From contig NC_091279.1 of NCBI RefSeq assembly GCF_042100115.1, forward strand, positions 310,001 to 374,000: a stretch of 64,000 nucleotides of DNA, in the 5' to 3' direction. Below the pieces are notes generated by a model, which saw only the letters and a program-made list of their open reading frames with translations, was not told the DNA's origin and did not search any database. Position numbers and translations under genes: made by a program. Of this stretch, positions 23,818-35,007 are shown in pieces (position 1 is the first letter of the stretch; the number at the start of each line of letters is the position of its first letter). This DNA is from Alternaria dauci (lineage: Eukaryota > Ascomycota > Dothideomycetes > Pleosporales > Pleosporaceae).

Positions 23818-25658
23818 ATGCAGCATCTCCTTACTGTCGCAGCTGTAGCCTCGCTGTTGGGCTCGGCTTTTGCAGCGCCGAAGAATGGCTCCAACGTCGA
23901 GACTTCAAGTGGTACCTTGATCGGTCACCCGTCATCGAACAAGACACAAGTGACCGAGTTTCTGGGCATCCGATATGCAGAGCCACCAGTCGGCGAGTTG
24001 AGGTTTGCTGCGCCGAAGAAGTACGAGGCGCCAGCGGGAACTGTCTTTGAGGCATCTGAGTGGGTCAGTAATTGCAATATCGCAACATGGCACGCAATCG
24101 TTAACAGGTTGTAGTCTCCGTACGTAAGAAAATGCAAGACATAGATGACCCCTCTAACGGCTCTCTAGTGACTGCCCTGCTGTCAAGCCGCCATCGTCAG
24201 CCTTCCCCAACTTCACACAACCATCTGGCTTGCGTGTGTGGAGGAATTTCGCAGCTCAGAACAACAATTCCGTGTCTGAGGATTGCTTGAAGCTCAATGT
24301 CTGGACGGCAAGTGCTGGTGATGCGGCTGCGAAGAAGCCAGTGCTATTGTTTCTTCACGGAGGACGTGCGTTGTCCCTTTGAGCCGCCAGGACATCCCTA
24401 ACAGCCGTTCTAGGTTTCCAGATTCCCGGCCCTAACTCTCCCTTCTACAACGGCCAGTACCTAGCTGACGCCGAGGATGTGGTTGTTGTGACATTCAAGT
24501 AGGGTCTCTTCTGTCCTCATACTTACCTTTACTGACCACCTCAGTTACCGATTGGGTATCTTCGGCTTCGCTGGTGCTCCTGGTATTGAGAAGAACGCCG
24601 CACTACGCGACCACCGTGCCGCCGTGGAATGGGTGCGCGATAACATCGCTGGTTTCGGAGGCGACCCATCGCGTATTGTCATCTTCGGACAAAGCGCGGG
24701 CGGTGCCGCTGTCGACTACTGGGCTTATGCCTGGAAAAATGATCCAATCGTCTCTGGCCTCATTCCCATGTCTGGAACCTCATTGAGCTTCATCCCCAAC
24801 ACTGTCGAGTATTCGCAGTCCATCTGGTACAACGTGTCCCAGACTATCGGCTGCGGTGGTCCTGCAGACGACGCTGCGGCAGTTGTGTCTTGCGTGCGCT
24901 CTGCAAACGTTTCTGCTCTTCTGGCAGCCTCCGCAAGGGTTCCCGGTCTCCCAAGCGTGGCGTTGACTCAAGCATTCTTCCACCCAACTGTCGACAACAT
25001 TACGGTCTTTGAAGATTATCGACAGCTCTCTTCCGATGGAAATTTCGCCAAGATTCCGCTCTTGGTTGGTAACGCCGACTATGAAGATGGCTGGTATCGC
25101 ATCTCTGGGTGGGGGGCCAGGCTGAACTTTACTGACGCACAGTGGAATCTTTTCACTCAGCGTGGTTTCACATGCCCAACTGCCTATTCCGCTGCGTACA
25201 GGGCTCAGTATCACGTACCAACTTGGCGATACAGATACCATGGCAACTGGGATAACCTTCGCCTTTACAACAGCAGTGCAGGCCTTGGTTCCCGGGGAAG
25301 CGCGGCCTACCATGGCTCTGATCTTGGTATGGTCTTCGGTACTGCCCAGGACATCTCTGGTCTGCCCAACTCTCCTGCCCAGAACCAGTACATCAAGTAT
25401 GTTCAGGGCGTTTGGAGTGCATTTGCCCACGACTCCCAAAAGGGACTGACTGCATACGGATGGCCCTTGTACAGCCCAGGTAAGAATCATTTGCTCTCCG
25501 GATACCACGACTTTCTTACTCACATAGATACAGGCAATGCTACACTCGTCGAGCTGGCCTGCAACAACAGCCTCACGCCCAGGTTTGTCAACCCAAAGAT
25601 CTATGACGCGTCGTGTCCCGCAGAGAACGACCCTCTGCCTGCGCGAGGCGCCTTCTAG
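23818..25658 (+). CDS. Secreted type-B carboxylesterase/lipase
   Basis: Alpha/beta-hydrolase of the carboxylesterase type-B family (PF00135), which cleaves carboxylic esters outside the cell. Six exons: 23818-24063, 24115-24119, 24169-24365, 24414-24498, 24545-25479 and 25528-25658, for 532 residues. The start MQHLLTVAAVASLLGSAFAA is a clean signal peptide with a likely cut after AFA. Visible are FLGIRYAEPPVGELRFA, the oxyanion-hole HGG, the nucleophile elbow FGQSAGG with Ser228, an acidic residue in the NADYEDGW region and the likely catalytic His in HGSDLGMVFG. The second exon is only five bases, TCTCC; it is needed to read EWSPDCPAV across the junction, since direct joining of the flanking exons makes a stop. 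The last intron (25480-25527) has 48 bases and no stop. Natural substrate is not evident. Confidence 0.92.
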
Positions 25659-26968
25659 AAAGACGGAGCTAGACATATAGCTAAACAAGTAGCACCCCGA
25701 AACACCCCGATGAATACCTTCATCTCGTTTACCATGGCTTTGCTTCGATTGTCATCACCTGCATCCGTACCTTGATTTGGATAGCTGCATCTTGGTGTTT
25801 GCATAATATCACAGATCAAATGCTAGACGACTCGCCGTTGAACCCAGCACTGAGTTGGCGTCCAAAGAGGTTGTTTCCCCGGCACTTGGGTCCCCGGGAT
25901 CTGGTGGCGGTCGGGCTAAGTTAACGTTTGTGGTTACGGCCCGATGCGCCGACGCCAGCTAACAGACTTTTGTCGCAAGCCCACCGCGCGGCGCCAATCG
26001 ACCCCTCTCCACGAGAAATGACACGGGAGACATCCTATCGCAGCTGCTGCTCCCTGGAAATGATATCGCGGTCCTCTGTGATTGGGCTGCTGAGGTAATT
26101 GCACAGGTGGGCGGGTGCGGCATACTATAGTAAGTGGAGAAGAGCACGTGGCTATAGCAATCCCAGCCCACCCGGAGTCATGCTTCCGTACCATAACATT
26201 GTGTATCGTGAACCTAACCATGACTTTTCCACAACTACAAAGTAATCAGACGCATGAATCAGCGTCGAACATGTCTGTAACCGACCTTGACCAACTGTTC
26301 CTGGATATGCCGTTCGCGTCAGGCACGACTATCGAGATTTTAGTGGCGCACAGTCTGCATGAAGGCTTGCATGCGCTTGATAGTTCCGTCGAGTAGGATT
26401 GAGGCTCGTTGGCTGCAGCGCATGTATAGTCCTCTGTCTCCAAGAGCCAGAACACAGATGGCGAGTCCATCTGGCCCGCCTCATCCACTTGGACAGCTGC
26501 TTGACTCGCAATCTCATGGCACTAGTTCGCGATTATGCAGGCCTGAACTCTTCAGCACAACAGAGATTTCTCCCGTTAGCATCGTCTTGCAAGATACTTT
26601 AGTTTCTACTATAGCACAGCAGAGGCGAACAGAAACCGGAGTCGTCAAGATGATCCCCCGTCTTGGCAAGGTACAGATTGATCAATAAGGTCGGGGTGTC
26701 CAACTGTAAGTACCGGGACTAGAATCCCATGCCGCGTCCATGCTAACCCACCAGAGCAAGTTACTGCGGGGCCCTTTCGACTGTGGCGCGGTATCTGCAC
26801 AGGATACGGGCATGCTCCCCGCCCCTCGGGTCTGTATTTCAAGGACGAGTAACCTGGTGGTCGTCAGGTACAAAAGCCAAAAACTTTCCAGTCGACAGGT
26901 AGCCTGATCCCTTGGTACCTGCATTTGAGTTTTTGAAAAAAAAAAGGCCCGTCTTCATTACCGTCATC
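25659..26968. other. Intergenic region between two esterase genes
   Basis: About 1.3 kb between two plus-strand genes. A short frame at 26115-26396 has no recognisable family. Nothing else seen. Confidence 0.5.
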
Positions 26969-27957
26969 ATGAGTTCAGTTGGTGCTTGGCAGTTTGCGCC
27001 CCTCGTCACCGAGTTCCCTACCAATGTCTTGCCCAACCTGGGGTTCTGGAGTGCGACCAACGGGTCTTGGGAATATCAGATTCAAGTGGCATGGCCGTTG
27101 AACTGGACATCGCAGGAGGAGAGCTCGACTGTGGAGACAATGTAAGAGCCCATGATCCACTACGGTAGCAACATGAGAAGCAAAAAACGACTAACACGAC
27201 TACTAGGTATGTGCTCGATGGCAACGCACTCGGCATGACTGCCACCGAAGCTTTCCGTCGCCGTCGTCCCGTCGAGTTCAACATGCCCGACTGCATTGTC
27301 GTCAGCATAGGCTACCCAGAAACCATTGAAGATTCGCCGTACAGCACGCAGCGAAGCTACGACTTCCAGCCTCCTGTCTGCGATGGCTGCCCATTGCCAA
27401 CAGTGCCAGGTGTGCAGTCCAATGCCAATGAGTTCATCGAGTTTATCGACACTGCTCTCCGCCCCTGGGTCCAGGAAACCGCTTTCCCAAAGGCTGAGTT
27501 TGACCGCGATGCGCTCTACGGCCACTCCTTTGGCGGCCTCTTTGTCCTATACGCCCTCACCGTTCGCCCCGATCTCTTTGATACATTCCTCAGCGCGTCT
27601 CCGGCACTCTTCTTCAACAACGACTACGTCTTCAACAATACGGACTTCCTCGCACCGCTGGTTTCGCCCTCGGCCAACTCTACGTCTAATGCCACCAAGC
27701 CTGCTTTCCAGATAAGCTACGGCGCGCTCGAACAGAACCTGGTGCAGAGGCGGACGGAAACGGATGAGGAGTTTGCGTTTAGACAGAGCATCCTTGTACC
27801 GCAGCGCATGACGGATCTGAGCCAGAAGCTCTACAGCACGCTGGAGGATAGCCCGGCGTTGAGGGATATCAGCATACACGAGTATCCCTTCAGTGACCAC
27901 GCTGCAGTAGGCGCGGCAGCGCTCGCGGATGGCATCGACTATTTCTTGGACTGGTGA
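26969..27957 (+). CDS. Alpha/beta-hydrolase, putative esterase of the PF00756/COG2819 type
   Basis: Two exons, 26969-27141 and 27207-27957, give 307 residues. The family includes esterase D-like proteins, bacterial IroE/BesA and fungal siderophore-ester hydrolases. Visible marks are YVLDGNALG just after the intron, the SIGYP strand, the nucleophile elbow YGHSFGGLFVLYAL with Ser165, SASPALFFNN after it, and the likely catalytic His in PFSDHAAVGAAAL near the C terminus. The N-terminal part WEYQIQVAWPLNW fits the first beta strands of this family. No signal peptide is seen, which suggests an intracellular enzyme. An upstream in-frame start near 26912 would add a Lys-rich stretch and looks less likely. 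Activity on siderophores is only one possibility; no siderophore gene lies near. Confidence 0.87.
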
Positions 27958-28956
27958 ATGCAGAGTACTGTTTAGGGTGGAGGTGGATATGAGGACTGAA
28001 ATGAAAACCAGATGGTCAATCGTGGGCCTCGAGCAACGCTGAGCTGTCTTTCCCAAAATTGGTAATGCTTGATTCCGGCCGCGGTGATGTCTCTTGCTGC
28101 CATTTTTCCATGCGGCTCATGACTCTGTAGTCTTTGTGGTATCGGCTATTGCTCCACTACGCCAGGGCCAGGTTTTGCACAGGCGGCAGACGTGCTCAGG
28201 ATAGAGCGCCCGACTCGTTGTTCCCTCTCTATCTTGCTCTGCGCTGGAGACTTGTTCTGCTGCCCCTGACCTTCGGCGTTACCCGGAGTCGACTAGGCGA
28301 TTGGCGACGGCAAGTCGGTTCGTGTGCGCTGCAGAGTTGCACATGCGATAGCTTGCCGGACTACTTGCCCGTTTGGCAGTAATAGCGCTGTCGCTGACCG
28401 CCTTGTTCGAACGAACACCTGGGGAGGCAGCCCTGAGGCGATGTTACATTGCCCCGAGTGGAATCGCGCGACTGGTGGAAACGGGTAAATGACGACCCCG
28501 CTCTACGCAGCCCAAAAACCACATGGCGACATGTGTGCTGCCCACACCACCCACGGTCGCGCACACGGGGTACGATAAGTGATGGCATGGAGTGGACACG
28601 TCCCACCGCCCATTGCGCCAGAGTCGGACAAGGTGGTGCGGGCAAAAGCCGGCGAGTGGCGGCATTGGCTGAAAAATTTGGGGCAGTGGGTACGGCCGCC
28701 AGCAAGAGGCTCAACGGATGCGCATCCGGTGTTTGATCAACGCAGAAAAGATTTCGCCTAGGGAATCCCGGCGATACGTCATGTCGAGGGAAAAGAAGGG
28801 CCCGGTGAGGAGGGGATGATGGCAGGTAGAAATAGCACAATGGCCGTCTGCCCGCGAGCCCTGCTCCCGCGTTATTCTCACCAACATCCTCACGAACACG
28901 CTCACGACTAAACCGCTGGACGGCCCATCTCCCCCGCTCTCTCTCACGACTTCACC
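27958..28956. other. Intergenic region upstream of the SDR gene
   Basis: About 1 kb with no supported gene or repeat. The last 100 bases before the SDR start are C-rich with pyrimidine stretches, typical of a promoter or leader. Confidence 0.5.
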
Positions 28957-29928
28957 ATGCAGCGAGCAAACACGACCGAGAGCCTGCGCACGCCCGGCGC
29001 CAGCATCGCGACGCTCAACCTCAACAAGCCCCCGCGGCCGGGCATGGAGCGCGCGCCCACGTCGACCAACCTCACACGGCCGCTGCCCATCCAGCGCCTC
29101 GAAGGCAAGGTCGTCATGATCACGGGCGGCGGCGGCAAAGTCGGCGTCGAGTCTGCCGGCCGCCTGCTCATCGAGGGCTGCAACGTCGCCCTCATCGACA
29201 TTGACCAGAGCGCGCTCGAGGTGGCCGTGCCCGTCCTCAAGGCGGCGATACCCACGGGCACGCCCATCGAGTCCCGCCTGCTCACCATTGTGGCGGATGC
29301 GACCAAGGAGCCCGACGTCGAGGCCTGCGCCAAGAAGGTCGTGCAGCGCTTCCAGAGGCTCGATGCCGCCCTGCTCAACTGCTGCCACCGGGGCGAGTCC
29401 AAGAGCATCTTCGACGTCACCGAAGACGACTTTGACCGTATCATGACCATCAACGCCAAGTCGGGTATGTCGTCCCCACTTGCCCTCCGATGACACCTCC
29501 CCCCAACTGACTGCTCCCCTCCCCCAGCATTCCTAGGCGTCAAGTACGCTGCCACAGCCATGCAAACCACCTCTGGCGGCGGCTCCATCATCATCCGCTC
29601 CTCCATTGCCGGTCTCCGTGGCTTCCCCAACCTCATCTCGTACAGCGCCAGCAAGTTTGCCCTGCGCGGCATCGCCCTGACCGCCGCCGAAGAGCTGGGG
29701 CCGCTCAACATCCGCGTCAACACCATCCACACAAGCATCATCCAGACACAGGGCTACAAGGACGGCTGGAGCAAGGAGAAGCTGGCAGAGCTCAAGGAGG
29801 AGACTGCCCTCGACCGCTTCAGCAGCCCCGACGACGTGGCCAGCGTCGTTGCCTTCCTTGTCAGCGAGGACAGCAAGTTCATGACTGGTGGACACTTGAA
29901 GATTGACGGCGGCTGTGTCGCTGTGTAG
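28957..29928 (+). CDS. Short-chain dehydrogenase/reductase
   Basis: Classical-type SDR of 302 residues in two exons, 28957-29464 and 29528-29928. A 48-residue Pro/Thr-rich N-terminal extension precedes the Rossmann fold. The nucleotide-binding TGGGGKVG (residues 56-63) is a variant of TGxxxGxG. An acidic residue at the end of the second strand (ALIDID) suggests NAD(H) preference. The catalytic Ser lies in SSIAG, and YSASK holds Tyr208 and Lys212. The C terminus FMTGGHLKIDGGCVAV is a standard SDR ending. The usual NNAG motif after strand 4 reads LLNCCHRG, which is odd because this motif stabilises the central sheet and contacts the cofactor. Substrate cannot be read from the sequence. Confidence 0.92.
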
Positions 29929-30503
29929 ACGTTGCGTTTAGCCTTGCTTGCTTGTTGTGCTGCCTTGATCGGCATTTGCATTGATGGAGTTTGGGATTGC
30001 CCGCTTTTCTTTCAGAAGCAGAGGCTGCATGCTTTGCACACGGTATCATCATGGATTGGAGGTATAGAGGCACTTTGTTAGACGGATAGAAATGATTCAC
30101 CACACGGACATGTGTCCCAGCCACTCCATTCCGTTTGACACATTTCCCCACATCGCTCTGCTTGGGCATACTTTGTGATGACAGCGCGTGACGTCACTCG
30201 AGGCTCATCGACGCAGCATGCATCAGACCACACAATCCTGCATGTCCGCTGGGTACCAAGTAGTCGACTAATAGCCCACACTTAAGCTTCCTAAGACTGG
30301 CTCAGTGCGGGAGGCGCCATTAGGCCCTGCACTACGTTGCTCCCGAAAGTATCCGGTAGAGCTGTCATAATGCGACGTGCATTATGCTCCAGCAGACGTG
30401 TATCGCAACTCGAACAAATCTGCCTTACTCCCGTCCCTGTTTCGGTTCCATATACACCTCGTACTTCCAACCCTAAGAGCAACCCGAACCCTACCACATC
30501 GCC
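29929..30503. other. Intergenic region, SDR to hydroxyacid oxidase
   Basis: About 575 bases; 3' flank of the SDR and promoter of the FMN enzyme. No gene or repeat is seen. Confidence 0.5.
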
Positions 30504-31796
30504 ATGTCCGAGCCCACAGCAACTCAACACCATCCCAAGTTCGAAAATCACAAACCAGAGCAAGATGCCGTCGACTACGAGATGCAAACGTACACGCGCG
30601 GACTAGACTTTGAACGCCCACCGCTCACATTCCAGGCCGATAAATGGGAAGAACTAGCTTGTAGCCGCATGTCAGCCGACTCCAAAGGCTACGTCTACGG
30701 CTCAGCCGGAGTACGAGAAACAACGGACAAGAACCGCAACGCCTTTAGGAAATGGTCCATTGTGCCCAACCGCTTGGTAAAGTACACGGGCTTCCCGGAC
30801 CTCACGACCGAAATCTTTGGCGAGAAGATGATAGCACCCCTAGCCATGGCGCCCGTCGGCGTCCTCAAGATATTCAATCCCTACGGCGAAGTCGCCGCCG
30901 CAAGAGCCGCAGCCAAAGAAGCTATCCCGTACATCCTGAGTACAGCGAGCAGCACGAGCATAGAAGATACCGCCGCAGCCAACGGCTCCGACGGCCAGCG
31001 CTGGTACCAACTCTACTGGCCGTCACGCGACCACGACGACATCACCATCTCCCTGCTCCAGCGCGCAAAAAAATCTGGTTTCACGACTCTCTTCGTAACG
31101 CTAGATACGTATATCCTTGGCTGGCGGCCCGAAGACATGGATAATGGCTACAACCCTTTTATGCGCGCGGACCGCACAGGCGTAGAGCTTGGTATGACGG
31201 ATCCCGTGTTCAGAAAACAGTTCGAGCAGAGACACGGCGTGGATGTGGAGAGCGACATGGAGACTGCGGCGCCGGAATGGATGAGGACGATTTTTCCCGG
31301 TGAGAGCCATAGCTGGGAGGATGTCGAGTTTTTGAAGAGGCACTGGGATGGGCCGGTTGTGCTCAAGGGGATTCAGAGCTTGGCGGATGCGAGGAAGGCC
31401 GTAGAGGTTGGTGTGCAGGGTATTGTTGTGAGTAATCATGGTGGGAGGCAGCTTGATGGTGGGAATTCTTCGTTGGGCGTGTTGCCGCATATTGTTGATG
31501 CGGTTGGCGAGAAGTTGACAATCTTCTTTGACAGTGGGATTCAGTCTGGGGCTGATATTGCAAAGGCAATGGCGCTGGGTGCAGACTGTGTGCTAGTGGG
31601 TAGACCGTATGTGTATGGTCTGGCGCTTGGAGGAGAAAAGGGCGTGGAGCATGTGCTCAAGAGTTTGGTGGGTGAGTTGGAGCTTACCTTGCATTTGAGC
31701 GGTATACAGAGTGTGCAAAAGAAGGACCTGAATCGAAGCGTATTAGTTAGGGAGGACGCGCTTTTTGAGGGAGTCAAGGGAGTGGGACTGCGTTAG
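30504..31796 (+). CDS. FMN-dependent 2-hydroxyacid oxidase/dehydrogenase (lactate 2-monooxygenase-like)
   Basis: Intronless gene of 430 residues. The TIM-barrel family oxidises L-2-hydroxyacids using FMN; members are lactate oxidase and 2-monooxygenase, glycolate oxidase and flavocytochrome b2. Visible are the substrate Tyr region GYVYGSAG, the FMN contact MAPVGVLKIFNP, STASSTSIED, RWYQLYWP, the base-strand lysine in VVLKGIQS, the active-site SNHGGRQLDG with His312 and Arg315, and the phosphate-binding DSGIQSGADI...VGRPYVYGLA. There is no heme b domain or mitochondrial presequence, so a cytosolic oxidase is likely. The order YWP and the long loop between barrel strands 4 and 5 resemble the lactate 2-monooxygenase subgroup, but substrate is inference. 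Confidence 0.94.
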   Translation: MSEPTATQHHPKFENHKPEQDAVDYEMQTYTRGLDFERPPLTFQADKWEELACSRMSADSKGYVYGSAGVRETTDKNRNAFRKWSIVPNRLVKYTGFPDLTTEIFGEKMIAPLAMAPVGVLKIFNPYGEVAAARAAAKEAIPYILSTASSTSIEDTAAANGSDGQRWYQLYWPSRDHDDITISLLQRAKKSGFTTLFVTLDTYILGWRPEDMDNGYNPFMRADRTGVELGMTDPVFRKQFEQRHGVDVESDMETAAPEWMRTIFPGESHSWEDVEFLKRHWDGPVVLKGIQSLADARKAVEVGVQGIVVSNHGGRQLDGGNSSLGVLPHIVDAVGEKLTIFFDSGIQSGADIAKAMALGADCVLVGRPYVYGLALGGEKGVEHVLKSLVGELELTLHLSGIQSVQKKDLNRSVLVREDALFEGVKGVGLR

Positions 31797-32299
31797 ATGT
31801 ATCATAGTTAGGACGTATATAGTACGCCAAGAAATCGTCATGGTCCACGTGAGTTTTCACTTTGCCATTGTACTGACGGCACCAAACGATTCCGAACTCG
31901 ATAGCACGAGAATTCTTGAAACAGCATGACCACCCACGATCAGCGTCTCGGTCATTATACGCGTACCCCCGACATAATCGTTTGCAGCCGCAGCTCTTCT
32001 GTCTTGTGTAACTCGAGGCTGCTCTTGATTGGCCGTTTCTCACATTCACCTTGGCTTTGGTCATCTCCTAGCAAGTCACCATCACAATTCACTTCCCTTT
32101 GCAAAAAAAAAAACAACAACAACAACAAAAAACTTGCTCATACGTGACCTATCACCGATTGCCAGTCACCTAGAGATGAAGAACTGGCGCCTATATATCT
32201 TGCGTCTCCTCGCCTTGGTCTCCTTCGCACCACCTCCAACCTCGCTCTACGAACTACTACCAGCATTGCCCAACAAGTCCAAGCATTGATTGATTCAAA
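31797..32299. other. Intergenic region with A/CAA-rich leader
   Basis: About 500 bases. An A-rich run followed by CAA triplets at 32103-32132 lies about 170 bases before the next start codon and probably falls in its leader or promoter. No gene is seen. Confidence 0.5.
32103..32132. repeat. Poly-A/(CAA)n low-complexity run
   Basis: About eleven A residues followed by five CAA-type units; simple-sequence DNA upstream of the coiled-coil gene. Confidence 0.75.
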
Positions 32300-33069
32300 A
32301 TGAACGAAGCCGAACGACAGATCGAGTTGCTGAAGTTCCGCGGCCTGATGGTACCCACCACAGACCCAGCAACGAGCAAGCGGCCCGCAGAAGATTCGTC
32401 TCCAGAGCCCCCATCCAAAAAGACCAAACACGCCGCTGAGAATTCCTCCGTAAGTACACATACTCTCAAGCGAAAGCGATTCGTATACCCAATTCTAGCA
32501 TAGTCATTAACCTCTCCTAGACACTCCGATATTACGCACACCTTATCGTCCTCCAAAAGGCCGAGCTCCAAAAGGCCAAAGAAGAGCTCGCAGCAGAGAA
32601 AGCCAAGTCAGCCCACCAATCCGACCAGATGCAGCTGCTCTGGATCCAATGCTGCAAACTGAACGACCGCTACAACACCCTTGTCGCCTCCCACGCCCCT
32701 CTCCAAACCGCATATCGCGACCAGACCTCCGAGCTCCGTGCCCACAAAGGCGCCCTCGATCTTGCACATGAAGAGCGAAGCGAGTCTCGCAAGGATGCTC
32801 GCTTTTACCGCGACGCCATGTGGAAGGCAGAAGACGATTATGACCTTGTGAAGAAGCAGTTGGAGCAAGCCAAGGAAGACGAGGTCTTGCAGTGGAGGGC
32901 GTTGATAAATGGGTTGCGGTCGCTCGGCCAGAGCCATGAGATGGGTCGTGCGATGTATGATATGCTCTTGCTGCAGGTTGAGCGAAAGTATGGAGAGGAC
33001 AAGGTGGCGTTGGAGAGGATCAAGGAGGCTTTGAAGGAGGCGTTTGGTGGAGGCGTTGAGAGCGAGTAG
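32300..33069 (+). CDS. Hypothetical coiled-coil protein
   Basis: Two exons, 32300-32449 and 32521-33069, give 232 residues. The first 50 residues are polar with a basic cluster SKKTKH that could act as a nuclear signal. Residues about 55-100 (LQKAELQKAKEELAAEKAK) and about 140-215 have heptad-like spacing of hydrophobic residues with many Glu, Lys and Gln, which predicts long helices or coiled coils. No catalytic motif is seen and I do not recognise a family. The exon joint is phase 0 with a good GTAAGT donor and CTAG acceptor. It is convergent with the M50B gene. Confidence 0.75.
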
Positions 33070-33466
33070 GCTGATGGGAAGTACGCCGGGAACGAGTTGC
33101 GTTGGATATCGAGTGGGAATGTGCCTTGCTGGTGGAATTGCAGTGGTAATTCGGTATCTGGCATGTGGTGACGGTTAGGGCTACATCCTGTTTCTCTTGT
33201 AGCTTGGCCCAACACTGGTAGTCATGATGCCTACAAGGACGACTCTTTAGTTCAACTATATCCGCATAAAGATCTTTTCCTTTTCTGGTGAGGTGTTAAT
33301 AATGTTTCATTCCATTGTTGTGAAATGACCTGAGCGACACAAAGCTCAACACTACGCGCATACAAGGGTATATCATCGTCAGCCACATATTCCAAATCTC
33401 CCGGCGCCGTCCAATTATGTATTGTTTTTTAGCCGCCCATACCACATCCTCTACTCATATCAAATC
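33070..33466. other. Convergent 3' intergenic region
   Basis: About 400 bases between two convergent genes; probably the two 3' untranslated regions. Nothing else is seen. Confidence 0.5.
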
Positions 33467-34521
33467 TTATACCCGCATCATCATGCGCACAGTAGGAATG
33501 AAATCTTGGCTGTCCTTCTCTTGCTGTTCGAAACTCTGCTTGAAGGCTGCCAACCCTGCGAGAATTCCGCAAACCATAAAAATCAACGAGACAAGTGACC
33601 AGATGACGCCCCAGCACTGCGATGAACCGCCGTACCGCTTGGCGAAGACGCTAGCATCGGACGAATTGACCTTGCGGAGGATGAGATCGTCACAAATGTC
33701 CCACACACTGTATAGTGAAGACATGACGCCGATAAAGAGCTGGACAGTTCTTAGTTTGACGGTTCACAAAGGGAACGAGAAAAGGCACTTACGACCATGA
33801 ACCTCAACGCTTCGCCATGCTCGATGAACCAAAACGCCACGAGTAACCCTACACTGAGTAGGATGGTCACAATCGTCAACCAGTCTTTTCTCGCCCACCA
33901 CAACGTCAGCAAGAAGCACACGCCTAGTACGATACTCGCTACTTTTGAGGCCACAATGTTGAAGCCGCAAAAGGTAAGTAAAGCGCCAATCAACGAAGAC
34001 CCCAAGTAGCCGGCAGGCAGAGTAATGAATTGCTTGCCGCCGCGCATGTGCGTCACACCTCCCTCATGAGGATCGAGAGAGATGGACTCTACTCGCCCGC
34101 CAGTACAACAAGATGTTATTGCATGGGAGAATTCATGAAAGGCTATGACTAGCATCTGTGGATTTGATTAGTAATCCATATCTCCTGTCATGTCAAACTT
34201 GCACGCCAAAGGGTTATGATCGTCAACCACACTGGAGATCCCTATCTCCTAAAGTAGCTTCGTCTAGGTCTACTACAGTGTACGTACCTTGAACGGCCAC
34301 AACACCCACCGCACGTACGGTAGATTCCACAACAACGCAATAACAACAACATATGCAGCAATAACACCCAGCGTGACCCCTTGAGTATGGTTTACACTCA
34401 ACCCGCGGCGCTCAAAGTGATGCGAGGCCTGCGAAGCGGCAGCCGGCCCCGCTGCGACCAGGGCCCGACGCGCTAATTCGGCGAGATTGCTGGTGTTGTG
34501 AAGTGGTATTGCCGGCGGCAT
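33467..34521 (-). CDS. Peptidase M50B-like membrane zinc protein
   Basis: Three exons on the minus strand, 34288-34521, 33793-34155 and 33467-33739, give 289 residues. The second exon starts with MLVIAFHEFSHAI: the zinc motif HEFSH (His85, Glu86, His89) sits in a membrane segment, as in intramembrane site-2-type proteases. The first exon supplies a luminal-looking start and one helix (VTLGVIAAYVVVIALLWNL), the second further helices (PAGYLGSSLIGALLTFCGF, a run around LTLWWARKDWLTIVTILLS), and the third a helix near the end (GVIWSLVSLIFMVCGILAGL). The GGKQFITLPAGYLGSSLIG stretch is typical of the PF13398 family. The role in fungi is not established. The joints are phase 0 with good consensus sites. 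Confidence 0.9.
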
Positions 34522-35007
34522 AACTGCGTACTCGTATTTTCCGGTACTTCAATGTTCGTAGTCGGGCAGAAAGGAAAACCGAAGTAATGAACGAATGACT
34601 GGCAAAGATGAGCGAGGACACTGTATGTTTTTGTTTGGTGATTGAAAGCAGAGAGTGGCTGGAGAGAAGACGTGGAGCTGACGCGTTGCCGCTTATGTTT
34701 GTGACATGCGCCACGCTAAAATTAGCAGGGGTGCGGTGGCAGTGTCGGCATCTCTACGGAAGTAGAGAAATCGCCCAGCTTTTGTCGTCCAACGACCGGG
34801 GAAACGAAAACGCAAAAGAGATTCTCACACAACGCAGCGGATTGTTCATGTGTTGAATTGAATAATGTGTAAATTATGTACGCCTCTTGGCGGTATGTAG
34901 CGCAGTGCTAGAATGGAGGAGCCGCTGGGAGACAGCGGCAGTGCGAGAGCACCTCTAACCTGGGCTGTTCAGACAAAGATTCCCCGTACTTGACCATGAG
35001 AGTGTAT
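34522..35007. other. Intergenic region, two minus-strand genes
   Basis: About 490 bases holding the promoter of the M50B gene and the 3' end of the transporter gene. No gene is seen. Confidence 0.5.
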
